In this document: in pieces, positions 8,782 through 17,740 of the stretch
Position numbering within the stretch: the first letter of the stretch is position 1
Layout of the letters: every line of letters starts with the position of its first letter
Assembly (NCBI GenBank): GCA_016722465.1
Contig: JADKJC010000002.1
Location: 944,501-1,008,500, forward strand
Length of the DNA stretch: 64,000 bases
Source: Chitinophagaceae bacterium
GTDB taxonomy: Bacteria; Bacteroidota; Bacteroidia; Chitinophagales; Chitinophagaceae
Direction of reading: 5' to 3'
Notes under the pieces: model-generated
Seen by the model: only the letters and a program-made list of their open reading frames with translations
Database searches by the model: none
Told to the model about the DNA's origin: nothing
Made by a program: the position numbers and the translations under genes

Positions 8782-10473
8782 CTAATGCTTTACCGGCAAA
8801 CTAAAACTGAATGTACTGCCGGCTCCCAATGATGAAAAAACGTTGATACTTCCACCATGAGCCTCAATAAAATCTTTTGAAATAGCAAGCCCCAAACCAG
8901 TACCCGATTTTTCTGAAGTGCCGGGCACTTTAAAATACCGGTCGAATAACCTGGGTAAATATTTTTCTTCTATCCCTTTCCCATTATCTGTTACAGCAAA
9001 TATCAAATTGGATGCTTCCTGTTTTACTGTTATCGCTACAATGCCATTATCGTAGGAATGTTTAATGGCATTGGTCAGAAAATTATTCAGTACCCAGATC
9101 AACTTTTCTTCATCAGCGTCAATCAAGCCTAAGTTTTCAGCAATCTCTTTTCTTATGCTGATGTTTTTATTCTTTGCAGCATTCACAACAAACTGCTCCG
9201 CCTTTCCAATAATATTATAGGGAGAAATTTTCTGAATATTTAATTCCAGCTTACCACTTTCCACCTGTGAAAGATCCAGCAGCTCACTCAATATTTTCAG
9301 CAAGCGTTTATTGTCTTCCTTCAGGCTTTGCACCAGTTCCTTTTGTTCATCATTCAGCGTACCCACTCTTTCATCTTCCAGTAATTTTAAACTGAAGTCA
9401 GATGATGACAGCGGTGTTTTTAATTCATGCGAAATGGTAGCCATGAAATTCGTCTTGGCAGTGTCGAGTTCTTTAAATGGCGTAATATTTTTGAGTACGA
9501 TCACTACCCCTGCTTTTTCATTCTGTTGCTGGATATCCATAATTTCCTTTGTAAAATAATTTTCCTTGTTATCAACAACAATTTTAAAAGGTGTATTGGT
9601 TTGTTCATTCACTAAAAAACGAAACAGGTCATTTCTTCTTTCCACATCTTTTTGCGGCTGGCCAACAATATCCTGCTCCTTCAAACTGAGTAACTGCAAT
9701 GCCTGCCGGTTGGCAAACAAAATGGTTCCTTTATTGTCAATCCCAATACTTGCGTCCTTCAATGTATTGATAACAGTTTCTGCCCGTTGTTTCTCAAATA
9801 GTATTAAGGAAAGGTTACTGTGTTCATATTGATCCAGCCTTTCGGCCATGCTGTTAAATGCAGTGGCCAGTTCTCCAAATTCATCTTTCCGGTTCAGGTG
9901 AATACGCTGTCCGTAATTCTTATCTGCAATCGCCTTGATGCCTTCTGTTAATGACGCTATAGGCCCGGCCACTGAAGAAGGAAAATTATACAGGAATGTA
10001 AAGCCAATCAGCAAACAAACAGTAAGACAAATCGTAATGATGGTTTTTGCTTTTTCTGCAGATGCCTGTGCGGTCTGTTTTTTTTTATCTATCGCTACAA
10101 GGTTTATATGCATGATATTGCTGACATCGTTCCTGATTAATACAGGAAGAGAATCAACCATCCCCCTGGACCGCAACATGTTAAAGTTTTTTCTAAGCGA
10201 CACTGTCATTTCCCTTTCACCCGGCTCTGTAATATTTTTCTCCTGCAACTGCAGCATTTGCTCAAACTTATCAAAAGCACTGTCCGGGTGATTATTCAGT
10301 TCATTCAGCATCAGCCTTGAGTAGTTGAGCGATTCGTAATTGTCTTTTACAATCTGACCTGTTTCTTCTGTAATCCGGTTGAGAAAATAAAAGCTGATAG
10401 CTCCTACAATAATCAGCAGGACAAACAGGAAAATGCTTCCCAGCGCCACTTTTGTTTTTAATTTAATTGCCAT
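8782..10473 (-). CDS. Sensor histidine kinase of the kdp locus (HAMP-PAS-HisKA-HATPase)
   Basis: A 563-residue kinase with membrane segments at about 9-31 and 144-163 that bracket a periplasmic loop of about 110 residues. A HAMP domain (about 164-216), a PAS domain (about 235-335), HisKA with H349 in ISHELKTP, and a HATPase domain (N-box 463-473, DNGKG 496-500, GTGLGLA 524-530) follow. Its ATG overlaps the stop of the KdpD N-terminal gene by one base (TGATG). I infer that the two proteins together replace the single-chain KdpD of Proteobacteria. Its cognate regulator is probably the NtrC-type protein at 17741. Confidence 0.88.
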   Translation of the reverse strand: MAIKLKTKVALGSIFLFVLLIIVGAISFYFLNRITEETGQIVKDNYESLNYSRLMLNELNNHPDSAFDKFEQMLQLQEKNITEPGEREMTVSLRKNFNMLRSRGMVDSLPVLIRNDVSNIMHINLVAIDKKKQTAQASAEKAKTIITICLTVCLLIGFTFLYNFPSSVAGPIASLTEGIKAIADKNYGQRIHLNRKDEFGELATAFNSMAERLDQYEHSNLSLILFEKQRAETVINTLKDASIGIDNKGTILFANRQALQLLSLKEQDIVGQPQKDVERRNDLFRFLVNEQTNTPFKIVVDNKENYFTKEIMDIQQQNEKAGVVIVLKNITPFKELDTAKTNFMATISHELKTPLSSSDFSLKLLEDERVGTLNDEQKELVQSLKEDNKRLLKILSELLDLSQVESGKLELNIQKISPYNIIGKAEQFVVNAAKNKNISIRKEIAENLGLIDADEEKLIWVLNNFLTNAIKHSYDNGIVAITVKQEASNLIFAVTDNGKGIEEKYLPRLFDRYFKVPGTSEKSGTGLGLAISKDFIEAHGGSINVFSSLGAGSTFSFSLPVKH

Positions 10474-11594
10474 CAGGATAAAATTATAAGGTCAATATCA
10501 TTAGCCGACAATTGCTTCAGTAAATGATTGAACACATTTGTCTGCAAAATTACCTGGAATAAGTTTAAGTGCGGCTTGCCAATACATACGGTAGTAATTT
10601 GCTTTTCCTCCACCAGTTTCATTATCACTTTGGTAACATTGCTTTCCTTAACCCTTATTACTTCTGCCCCCAGCTCGGTTGCATTCTTAAAATTATTGAT
10701 TAAATGCCTTTGTGCTGCCAGTGATATTTTGTCAGCAGACTCCTTGGGTGTTTGCACATACAGCACATACCATTTGCTGTTGTAATAAGAAGCAAGCCTG
10801 GCGGTTTTACGAATGATATTTTGCGCAATAGTATGATTAGATGAAATGCATGCTAAAAAACGCTCGTGGCGCCAGGGCCGTTCCCTTGCGGTTACCTCGT
10901 AATCCACTTTTCTTTCCACCTGGCCGGCTACTTCCTTTAGCGCCAGTTCCCTTAACTGCAGAATTTTCCCGGACTGGAAAAAATTCTGCAATGCCTGCTG
11001 CACTTTGCTGTGGTCATATATCTTCCCTTCTTTTAATCTTGTGATCAGTTCATCTGCAGTAAGATCGATATTTACTACTTCGTCTGCCAGTTGCAGTAAT
11101 TTATCCGGCACCCTTTCCGTTACTTCCACACCAGTAATTGCTTTCACATCTTCGTTGATGCTTTCAATATGTTGAATATTTACCGCACTGATCACATCAA
11201 TACCGGCATCTAAAATATCCAATACATCCTGCCATCTCTTTTCATTCTTACTACCCGGAATATTGGTATGTGCCAGTTCATCAACAATCACTACTTTGGG
11301 TTGCAGCAATAAAATGGCCTGCACATCCATTTCATCCAGTTGTTTTCCTTTATAAAAAACCTGGCGCCTTGGCACAATGGGCAGCCCATCAATCAGCGCC
11401 TGTGTTTCCTTTCTGCCATGGGTTTCCACATAACCAACTTTTACATTCACATCATTCCGCAGCAAGGTATGTGCTTCCTGCAGCATACGGTACGTCTTGC
11501 CCACACCGGCACTCATACCAATGTAAATTTTCAGCTTCCCTTTTTTGTCACGCTGAATTTTTGCTAACCATTTATCTGCTTCGCTGTCTGGCAT
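10473..11594 (-). CDS. kdpD: KdpD N-terminal sensor domain as a separate protein
   Basis: A 373-residue cytoplasmic protein equal to the N-terminal half of KdpD. The Walker A motif is GMSAGVGKT at 26-34, Walker B is VVIVDELAHTN at 101-111, and residues ~245-373 form a universal-stress-protein-like domain. No membrane segments and no kinase domain are present. The kinase function is in the overlapping downstream gene. In E. coli this region senses potassium and nucleotides and tunes kinase/phosphatase balance; the same role is inferred here. Confidence 0.9.
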   Translation of the reverse strand: MPDSEADKWLAKIQRDKKGKLKIYIGMSAGVGKTYRMLQEAHTLLRNDVNVKVGYVETHGRKETQALIDGLPIVPRRQVFYKGKQLDEMDVQAILLLQPKVVIVDELAHTNIPGSKNEKRWQDVLDILDAGIDVISAVNIQHIESINEDVKAITGVEVTERVPDKLLQLADEVVNIDLTADELITRLKEGKIYDHSKVQQALQNFFQSGKILQLRELALKEVAGQVERKVDYEVTARERPWRHERFLACISSNHTIAQNIIRKTARLASYYNSKWYVLYVQTPKESADKISLAAQRHLINNFKNATELGAEVIRVKESNVTKVIMKLVEEKQITTVCIGKPHLNLFQVILQTNVFNHLLKQLSANDIDLIILS

Positions 11595-11609
11595 TATTAA
11601 ATGTGCTTT

Positions 11610-12661
11610 TTAAAAATGATAACACGCCGCTAATACAAAACTACCTGTTGATTTTGTGGTTTCAGTGGCATTCTTGTAAAACACTGCATTGCCTGCATTA
11701 TCCAGCCTGAATTCAGGAATAATGGTAAGGTTATCGATCTTGAAATTAGCTGATAGCGTTGGAGCAAATACATTCTTAAAACCAAGGTATTCATCTTTGT
11801 CATTGATGTATTCACCACGAAATGTAAGTCCTAACCAGCTTACAGGATCGTAATTCAGGTAAAGGGCAGCGCCTATCCAACTGGAAGAATTAAAAGTACC
11901 GGAACTGTCAGTATCCAGCTTCACAGACTGCAGTGTACCATTTACTCCAATGCTGAACTGGCTGTTTACTGTATAGCTTGCCACAATATCACCCTGTATC
12001 ACTTTTTTATACTCATTTTGCTTTCCACCCACAAAATTGAAATATGCTTTTAGCTTATCATCTTTTGATGCAGTGGAGAACTGAGCAATAATTGATTTGG
12101 GAGCACCGGAAGCCGATCTGAAATCGGTGGGATTGGAAACACCAATCATCAATGCGCTTTTTCCACCAAGGCTGATATCTGCTTTAAGGCCAGTATGCGT
12201 AAATGGCCCATTGGTGAACATATAACTCATGCTGTAATTCCGGTTAAGGTAAGGATCAAGCATTTCATAACCTACATGTGTAGCCCAGGTACCAAAGGTA
12301 AATTTTACCGCAGCTGAAGGCGCATAGGTCAAATACAACTGTTTCAATGCAAACCTGGTGTTGGCATCATTGTATGCAAATTCTTCGGCCCTGGTTCCAA
12401 AGCCCAGGTCGATGGTAGCACTTACTTTTCCAAAACTATGATCGGCCCTTAAGGATGCCATACCCAGTTCAAACGAATTGCTACTATGCGTAAAACTGGT
12501 GGGGCTGTTATATGGGTATGTTTTAGGGTTATTGAAATTATACCTGTAATAGGCATCCACCGAACCGGTGATTGCAAAGGAAGCTTTTTTAGTTGCAGAA
12601 TCCTGGGCAAACATGGCATGGCCAACGATCACTGCCAATAACAATAAACTGATTTTTTCAT
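11610..12661 (-). CDS. Outer-membrane beta-barrel protein inside the kdp operon
   Basis: About 350 residues with a signal peptide (ending MFAQ) and alternating barrel strands; the chain ends in LAACYHF, a typical terminal barrel strand. The open frame only reaches back to a TTG near 12644. An ATG at 12661 in another frame gives a proper start and signal peptide (MKKISLLLLAVIVGHA) if the T6 run at 12653-12658 (A6 on the coding strand) had one more base. I therefore place the start at 12661 with a one-base loss. Its place between kdpC and kdpD suggests an outer-membrane route for potassium. That is inference. Confidence 0.75.
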
Positions 12662-12681
12662 CTTTTTAATTTTTTTAACCG

Positions 12682-12707
12682 CCGTCAGGGCTTATAGCCG
12701 CTGACGG
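12682..12707 (-). promoter_or_regulatory. Stem-loop between kdpC and the porin
   Basis: CCGTCAG pairs with CTGACGG, and an inner GGC/GCC pair encloses a five-base loop. No T-run follows on the minus strand, so it does not look like a terminator. It may be an mRNA-processing or stability element separating kdpFABC expression from porin-kdpD-kinase expression. Confidence 0.5.
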
Positions 12708-12714
12708 GTCTTTT

Positions 12715-13278
12715 CTATTTTAATTTATCTAATTCGATATTTAGTTTCAATACATTCACTTTAGCAGGGCCAAACATTCCAAGCAATGGCTTTTCTGCCT
12801 GTTTGTCGATGAGGCTGATGATGGCTGCTTCATTTAATTTTCGTACAGCAGCAATTCTTTTTGCCTGCACTTTTGCACCTGCCGGTGACAGGTCGGGGTC
12901 AAGCCCGCTGCCGGAAGCCGTTACCAATTCAGCAGGAATCTCTTCTTTCTTTACACCGGGGTTATGTACCAGGAAGCTGTCAATCCTATCCTGCACTAAT
13001 TTTAAATAATCAGGATTTGTTGGCCCCTTGTTAGAACCTGCAGAACCTGCAGCATTGTAATCTACTGCTGATGGCCTGCTCCAGAAATATTTATCATCTG
13101 TAAACTTCTGTCCAATATTTGCATAACCTACTACTTTGCCATTCACTGATACTGTTTCCCCCTTGCCGCCGCCCGGAGCTGCTTTTGCTATCAGTGCAAT
13201 CAACAACGGGTACAATACCGAACAGATGACGATAAATACAAGGGTAAGCTTTACGGAAGGCCAAACATATTTTTTCAT
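12715..13278 (-). CDS. kdpC: Potassium-transporting ATPase subunit KdpC
   Basis: A 187-residue subunit with one N-terminal membrane helix and a periplasmic domain, needed for assembly and activity of the KdpFABC pump. Family blocks are visible: FWSRPSA, GSNKGPTNP and ASGSGLDPDLSPAGA. A start five codons earlier (13293) is possible, but MKKYVWPS at 13278 gives the standard N-terminus. It follows kdpB by 18 bp. Confidence 0.95.
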   Translation of the reverse strand: MKKYVWPSVKLTLVFIVICSVLYPLLIALIAKAAPGGGKGETVSVNGKVVGYANIGQKFTDDKYFWSRPSAVDYNAAGSAGSNKGPTNPDYLKLVQDRIDSFLVHNPGVKKEEIPAELVTASGSGLDPDLSPAGAKVQAKRIAAVRKLNEAAIISLIDKQAEKPLLGMFGPAKVNVLKLNIELDKLK

Positions 13279-13296
13279 GATTGTAAATTTCAATTG

Positions 13297-15345
13297 TTAA
13301 ACAAATAATGCTACTGCAAGGTCGATCAGCTTGATGCCGATAAAAGGAACGATCACACCACCCAGTCCATAGATCAACAGGTTCCTTCTTAACAACGCAC
13401 TTGCACCGATGGGTTTGTAAGCAACACCTTTCAATGCCAGCGGTATCAGCATCGGGATAATGATGGCGTTGAAAATAACTGCTGATAGGATCGCACTCTC
13501 AGGACTGTGCAGCCGCATAATATTGAGCGCCTGTAAAGCCGGGATAGAAGCAATAAACAAGGCTGGCACAATAGCGAAATATTTTGCTACGTCATTGGCA
13601 ATTGAAAAGGTGGTTAATGTTCCTCTTGTCATCAATAATTGCTTCCCTATCTCCACAATTTCAATCAGCTTGGTTGGGTCATTATCCAGGTCAACCATGT
13701 TGCCAGCTTCTTTTGCTGCTGCCGTACCACTGTTCATTGCCACACCAACATCAGCCTGGGCCAGTGCCGGTGCATCGTTTGTTCCGTCACCCATCATGGC
13801 AACCAGTTTACCTCCCTGCTGTTCCTGTTTGATGTAATTCATTTTATCTTCAGGCTTTGCCTCCGCAATAAAATCATCTACGCCCGCTTTTTCAGCAATG
13901 TATTTTGCAGTTAAAGGATTATCGCCTGTAACCATTACCGTCTTCACACCCATCTTACGCAGGCGTTCAAAACGTTCCTGTATGCCTGGTTTGATGATGT
14001 CCTGCAATTCGATCACACCGATCACTTTATTGTTTTCACTTACCACCAGTGGTGTACCTCCGTTGCTGGAAATATCTTTTACTTTGTCTGCTGTTTCCTG
14101 CGGCACTGAATTGCCTGCTTTGTTTGCCAGGTTTCGTATAGAATCAAAAGCCCCTTTACGGATCTTTACACCAGATGGCAGGTCAATACCACTGCTCCTT
14201 GTTTCAGCAGTGAACTCAATAAACCTTGCCCCATCAGTATGCAGTTTTTTTACATCAAGCTTTGATAATTCGATGATTGATTTTCCTTCCGGTGTTTCAT
14301 CTGCAATGGATGATAAAGCACAGGCTTCTGTAAAGCTGGCTGCACTTATGCCATTGGCAGGGTAAAAATTAGTTGCCTTACGGTTGCCGATGGTGATGGT
14401 ACCGGTTTTATCCAGTAACAATGTATCCAGGTCGCCTGCTGTTTCAACGGCCTTACCACTTTTTGTAATTACGTTTGCCCTTAATGCCCTGTCCATACCT
14501 GCAATACCAATAGCGCTTAACAAGCCGCCGATTGTTGTTGGAATCAGGCACACATACAAAGAAACAAATGCGGCGATGGTGATCGGTGTGTTTGCATAAT
14601 CAGCAAACGGCTTCAATGTTACACATACAATCAAAAAGATGATGGTGAAACTTGCCAGTAAAATGGTGAGTGCAATTTCATTGGGTGTTTTTTGCCTGGA
14701 AGCGCCTTCCACCAGTGCGATCATCTTATCTAAGAAAGATTCGCCCGGCTCAGTAGTTACCCGAACTTTGATCCTGTCACTCAATACTTTTGTTCCGCCT
14801 GTTACGGATGATTTATCTCCACCTGCTTCTCTTATTACCGGCGCACTTTCACCGGTAATGGCGCTCTCATCAATAGTGGCAAGGCCCTGTACAATCTCAC
14901 CATCCATTGGGATGATATCGCCGGTTTCGCAAATGAACATATCGCCTTTCACTAACTGTGAAGAGGGAACGAGTTTAATTTCGTTCACATACATATCACC
15001 CACAGTCATTACTTTCTTTGCGGGTGTGTCTTCTCTTGTTTTACGCAGGCTATCGGCCTGTGCCTTGCCCCTTGCTTCTGCAATGGCTTCAGCAAAATTG
15101 GCAAAGAGTACCGTAACCAGCAGAATGATGGTGATGGTGAGATTGTATGCGAGGGAGCCCTGTGACTTTTCACCGGAAGCAATCCAGGCACACACGCCCA
15201 TCATAATGATCGTGCCAACATAAACGGTGAACATTACCGGGTTCTTTAACATCACACCCGGTTTTAGTTTTACAAATGATTGCTTTAATGCACCTGATAC
15301 CAGTGAGCCTTCAAACAATTTGCTGTTTCTATTATGCTTTGACAT
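13297..15345 (-). CDS. kdpB: Potassium-transporting P-type ATPase subunit KdpB
   Basis: A 682-residue catalytic subunit. The phosphorylated aspartate is D312 in LLLDKTGT, the actuator loop is TGES at 164-167, and the hinge [20 protein letters not shown] is complete. Length and motif order match the KdpB family. It hydrolyses ATP to drive potassium through KdpA. It lies 56 bp after kdpA and 18 bp before kdpC. Confidence 0.97.
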   Translation of the reverse strand: MSKHNRNSKLFEGSLVSGALKQSFVKLKPGVMLKNPVMFTVYVGTIIMMGVCAWIASGEKSQGSLAYNLTITIILLVTVLFANFAEAIAEARGKAQADSLRKTREDTPAKKVMTVGDMYVNEIKLVPSSQLVKGDMFICETGDIIPMDGEIVQGLATIDESAITGESAPVIREAGGDKSSVTGGTKVLSDRIKVRVTTEPGESFLDKMIALVEGASRQKTPNEIALTILLASFTIIFLIVCVTLKPFADYANTPITIAAFVSLYVCLIPTTIGGLLSAIGIAGMDRALRANVITKSGKAVETAGDLDTLLLDKTGTITIGNRKATNFYPANGISAASFTEACALSSIADETPEGKSIIELSKLDVKKLHTDGARFIEFTAETRSSGIDLPSGVKIRKGAFDSIRNLANKAGNSVPQETADKVKDISSNGGTPLVVSENNKVIGVIELQDIIKPGIQERFERLRKMGVKTVMVTGDNPLTAKYIAEKAGVDDFIAEAKPEDKMNYIKQEQQGGKLVAMMGDGTNDAPALAQADVGVAMNSGTAAAKEAGNMVDLDNDPTKLIEIVEIGKQLLMTRGTLTTFSIANDVAKYFAIVPALFIASIPALQALNIMRLHSPESAILSAVIFNAIIIPMLIPLALKGVAYKPIGASALLRRNLLIYGLGGVIVPFIGIKLIDLAVALFV

Positions 15346-15401
15346 TTTTTTTGATTTTTGTGGTCTTATCCTTTTTTACCTGATAATGCATGACCCTGCT
15401 T

Positions 15402-17114
15402 TTATAAAGAAAAATATTCTGCAATTGGGCCCAGCACTAATGGAGGGAAATAAGACAATGCAGTAATAATAATGATGATAGCGAAGGTTAAAACTCCGAA
15501 AGTGAGAGAGTCCACTTTCAATGTACCAGAAGATTCCGGTATAAATTTCTTCTTTGCCAATAAACCAGCGATAGCTATCGGGCCTATAATAGGAAGGAAC
15601 CTTCCCAATATCAGCACAAAGCCAGTTGTTACATTCCAAAAAATATTGTTATCGCCCAATCCTTCAAAACCGCTGCCGTTATTGGCATTGGAAGAAGTGA
15701 ACTCATAGAACATTTCTGAGAAGCCGTGATTACCGGGATTGTTCAACCAGTTTGCTGGTTGTACTGTCCAGTCTGCATTGCCATGTTTTACAAAATAATA
15801 TGCTGCCAATGCGGTTCCGCCTTTGATCAAAAAGGCAGATAACAATGTTACGAGTGCAGCAATCTTCACTTCTCTAGCTTCTACTTTATGCCCCATGAAT
15901 TCCGGTGTTCGTCCTACCATAAGGCCACCGATAAATACTGCGATGATGATGTAGATGTAGTAGTTTAAAATGCCTACACCGCATCCGCCGTAAAACGCAT
16001 TGATGAGCATGCCCAGCATTTGCATCATACCCGACAAAGGCATAGAGCTGTCGTGCATGGAGTTTACTGAACCTGTTGAAATGATAGTGGTAACAATGCT
16101 CCAGTAAGCGGAAGCTGCAGGCCCAAACCTCACCTCTTTTCCTTCCATAGCGCCGGTTGCCTGCAGGATGCCCATTTTGGCAATTTCAGGGTTCCCATGC
16201 ATTTCCCAGTTCATGGTGGGTACAATCAGGAAAAGCATCCCCACTGTCATGATACCAAAAATAACATAAGCGAATTTTTTTCTTTTGATATAGAAACCTA
16301 ATGCAAACAACATGGCTATAGGAATAAGCACCTGTGCAATCAATTCTATCATGTTTGTTACGTAATTCGGGTTTTCCAGCGGATGAGCAGAGTTGGCTCC
16401 AAACCAGCCGCCGCCATTTGTTCCCAAATGCTTGATGGCGATCATGCCTGCAGCCGGGCCACGGGAAACATTCACCGTATCACCCTGCAAAGTGGTGATG
16501 GTATCTTTTCCATCAAAGCTTGCAGGCGAACCATTGAAGGCCATGATCACCGCCATTACAATACAAAGCGGCAATAATATCCTGGTAATTGATTTGGTGA
16601 AAATATCCCAGAAGTTACCGAGGTTATCGGTGGTTTTATGTTTTAAACCATTAAACAATGCAACGGCGGCAGCTATACCTGTAGCTGCACTTACAAATTG
16701 TAAAAAAGTGATGACGAATAATTGGGTAAAATACGTAAGCCCGCTTTCACCTGAATAGTGCTGCAGGTTACAGTTAACCAAAAAACTGATGGCGGTATTG
16801 AAACTGAGATCCGGTGTCATGTTTGGGTTACCGTCTGGGTTCAATGGTAAATGCGACTGATTTAGCAAGAGGAAAAATGCATAGAAAAGCCATAGCATAT
16901 TAATGGCTAACATGCTCTTTAAAAATTCTTTCCAGTTCATTCCCTTTTTTGGATCGATGCCGCTGATACGATAAATGAAGCGTTCAACCGGGTTCATAAA
17001 ATCTGTAATGGTTCTTTCTCCTGCAAACATTTTTGCAATGTATTTCCCCAAAGGGAAAGCCAGCAGCACCGTTAGCAGGAAGGTAACAACTACACCAATT
17101 AATTCTGTGTTCAT
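15402..17114 (-). CDS. kdpA: Potassium-binding and translocating subunit KdpA
   Basis: A 570-residue channel-like subunit of the high-affinity KdpFABC potassium pump, with about ten membrane segments and the usual family length. Conserved blocks include NPVERFIYRISGID, the pore-loop region TNGGGWFGANSAHPLENPN (about 230-250) and GRTPEFMGHKVEAREVK. It follows kdpF by 18 bp. Confidence 0.97.
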   Translation of the reverse strand: MNTELIGVVVTFLLTVLLAFPLGKYIAKMFAGERTITDFMNPVERFIYRISGIDPKKGMNWKEFLKSMLAINMLWLFYAFFLLLNQSHLPLNPDGNPNMTPDLSFNTAISFLVNCNLQHYSGESGLTYFTQLFVITFLQFVSAATGIAAAVALFNGLKHKTTDNLGNFWDIFTKSITRILLPLCIVMAVIMAFNGSPASFDGKDTITTLQGDTVNVSRGPAAGMIAIKHLGTNGGGWFGANSAHPLENPNYVTNMIELIAQVLIPIAMLFALGFYIKRKKFAYVIFGIMTVGMLFLIVPTMNWEMHGNPEIAKMGILQATGAMEGKEVRFGPAASAYWSIVTTIISTGSVNSMHDSSMPLSGMMQMLGMLINAFYGGCGVGILNYYIYIIIAVFIGGLMVGRTPEFMGHKVEAREVKIAALVTLLSAFLIKGGTALAAYYFVKHGNADWTVQPANWLNNPGNHGFSEMFYEFTSSNANNGSGFEGLGDNNIFWNVTTGFVLILGRFLPIIGPIAIAGLLAKKKFIPESSGTLKVDSLTFGVLTFAIIIIITALSYFPPLVLGPIAEYFSL

Positions 17115-17132
17115 TTGTTTGGGCTTTAAAAA

Positions 17133-17213
17133 TTAAAATTTCTCAGGTTTAATTAATACGTATAACAGGTAACCAAATACCAGTACAGCAATAACAAAGA
17201 GGATCGTTATCAT
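17133..17213 (-). CDS. kdpF: KdpF, 26-residue lipid-like subunit
   Basis: Translating 17213 down to 17133 gives a 26-residue single-helix peptide ending in YLLYVLIKPEKF, the hallmark of KdpF, which stabilises the KdpABC complex. It is too short for most gene callers. It begins five bases after the stop of another microprotein gene and ends 18 bp before kdpA. Confidence 0.9.
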   Translation of the reverse strand: MITILFVIAVLVFGYLLYVLIKPEKF

Positions 17214-17218
17214 AATCG

Positions 17219-17305
17219 TTACATTTTTTCGAAGAAGTCAATAGATTTAAAAAAGATGCCGAACAAAACAATGAAGGCAACAACATAAAGGATGGTGAAC
17301 AGCAT
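17219..17305 (-). CDS. 28-residue single-helix membrane peptide upstream of kdpF
   Basis: An ORF from the ATG at 17305 to the TAA at 17219. It encodes one hydrophobic helix (TILYVVAFIVLFGIFF) followed by a short charged tail (KSIDFFEKM). Its neighbours on both sides are three and five bases away, so it is packed inside the kdp operon like a real gene. I know no function for it. It could be a second KdpF-like subunit or a regulator of the pump. Judgement rests on spacing and composition only. Confidence 0.6.
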   Translation of the reverse strand: MLFTILYVVAFIVLFGIFFKSIDFFEKM

Positions 17306-17308
17306 GAT

Positions 17309-17422
17309 TTAAGCATTTAAGATTCTGTAAATAATTCCTGCCACCGGGATGAGGCCGTAAATGCCGGCCAGCAAATGCCAGGGTTTGATATGTGATTGCA
17401 GCGTAGATTGTAAATTTTTCAT
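17309..17422 (-). CDS. 37-residue single-helix membrane peptide, first gene of the kdp operon
   Basis: A polar N-terminus (MKNLQSTLQSHIKPW) is followed by one helix (HLLAGIYGLIPVAGIIYRIL). A longer in-frame ORF reaches back to 17569, but that extension crosses a terminator and is not protein-like, so the ATG at 17422 is chosen. It sits about 36 bases below the predicted start point of a candidate sigma-54 promoter and three bases before the next microprotein. Function unknown. Confidence 0.6.
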   Translation of the reverse strand: MKNLQSTLQSHIKPWHLLAGIYGLIPVAGIIYRILNA

Positions 17423-17468
17423 TTGTTTACTTTTAGATAGCCGGCTTATGCCAATTTTTGGTCCGGAT

Positions 17469-17484
17469 TGCAGGAAGAACGCCG
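17469..17484 (-). promoter_or_regulatory. Candidate sigma-54 (-24/-12) promoter for the kdp operon
   Basis: On the minus strand the sequence reads CGGCGTTCTTCCTGCA: a GG doublet, ten bases, then a GC doublet, matching the sigma-54 spacing, with the flanking C and TGCA also close to consensus. It lies about 50 bp before the first kdp microprotein, and the gene upstream encodes a sigma-54 activator. A GG-N10-GC match alone could be chance; the context raises the odds. Confidence 0.45.
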
Positions 17485-17530
17485 GGTGCAGTACTGGAAA
17501 GGGTTTGGGCAGATGTTTGAAAATAGCAGC

Positions 17531-17559
17531 AATAAAAAACCCTTCCAAAATGGAAGGGT
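17531..17559 (-). terminator. Intrinsic terminator between the NtrC-type regulator and kdp
   Basis: A nine-bp stem (ACCCTTCCA at 17539-17547 against TGGAAGGGT at 17551-17559) with a short loop is followed on the minus strand by a T-run. It separates transcription of the regulator from the kdp operon. The rest of the gap 17423-17740 holds the candidate sigma-54 site and otherwise nothing I can name. Confidence 0.8.
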
Positions 17560-17740
17560 GTATTGTCAAAATGAAAATTGCCTGAATGGAGATTTAGGGA
17601 TTAGAAAGATCAATATGATTTTAAAATACAGGTGCTCTATTAAAATCAAGATTTGCGCTTGCGTAAAATTGATAGTTTTATTTCATTATGCTGCCTGAGT
17701 TATGAATCCCCAAAATCATATCCATCTTTTAAATCCCCGT

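Noticed and set aside
14639..15223. 194-codon ORF antisense to kdpB
   Set aside because: Shadow of a strongly conserved gene on the other strand; no recognisable domain.
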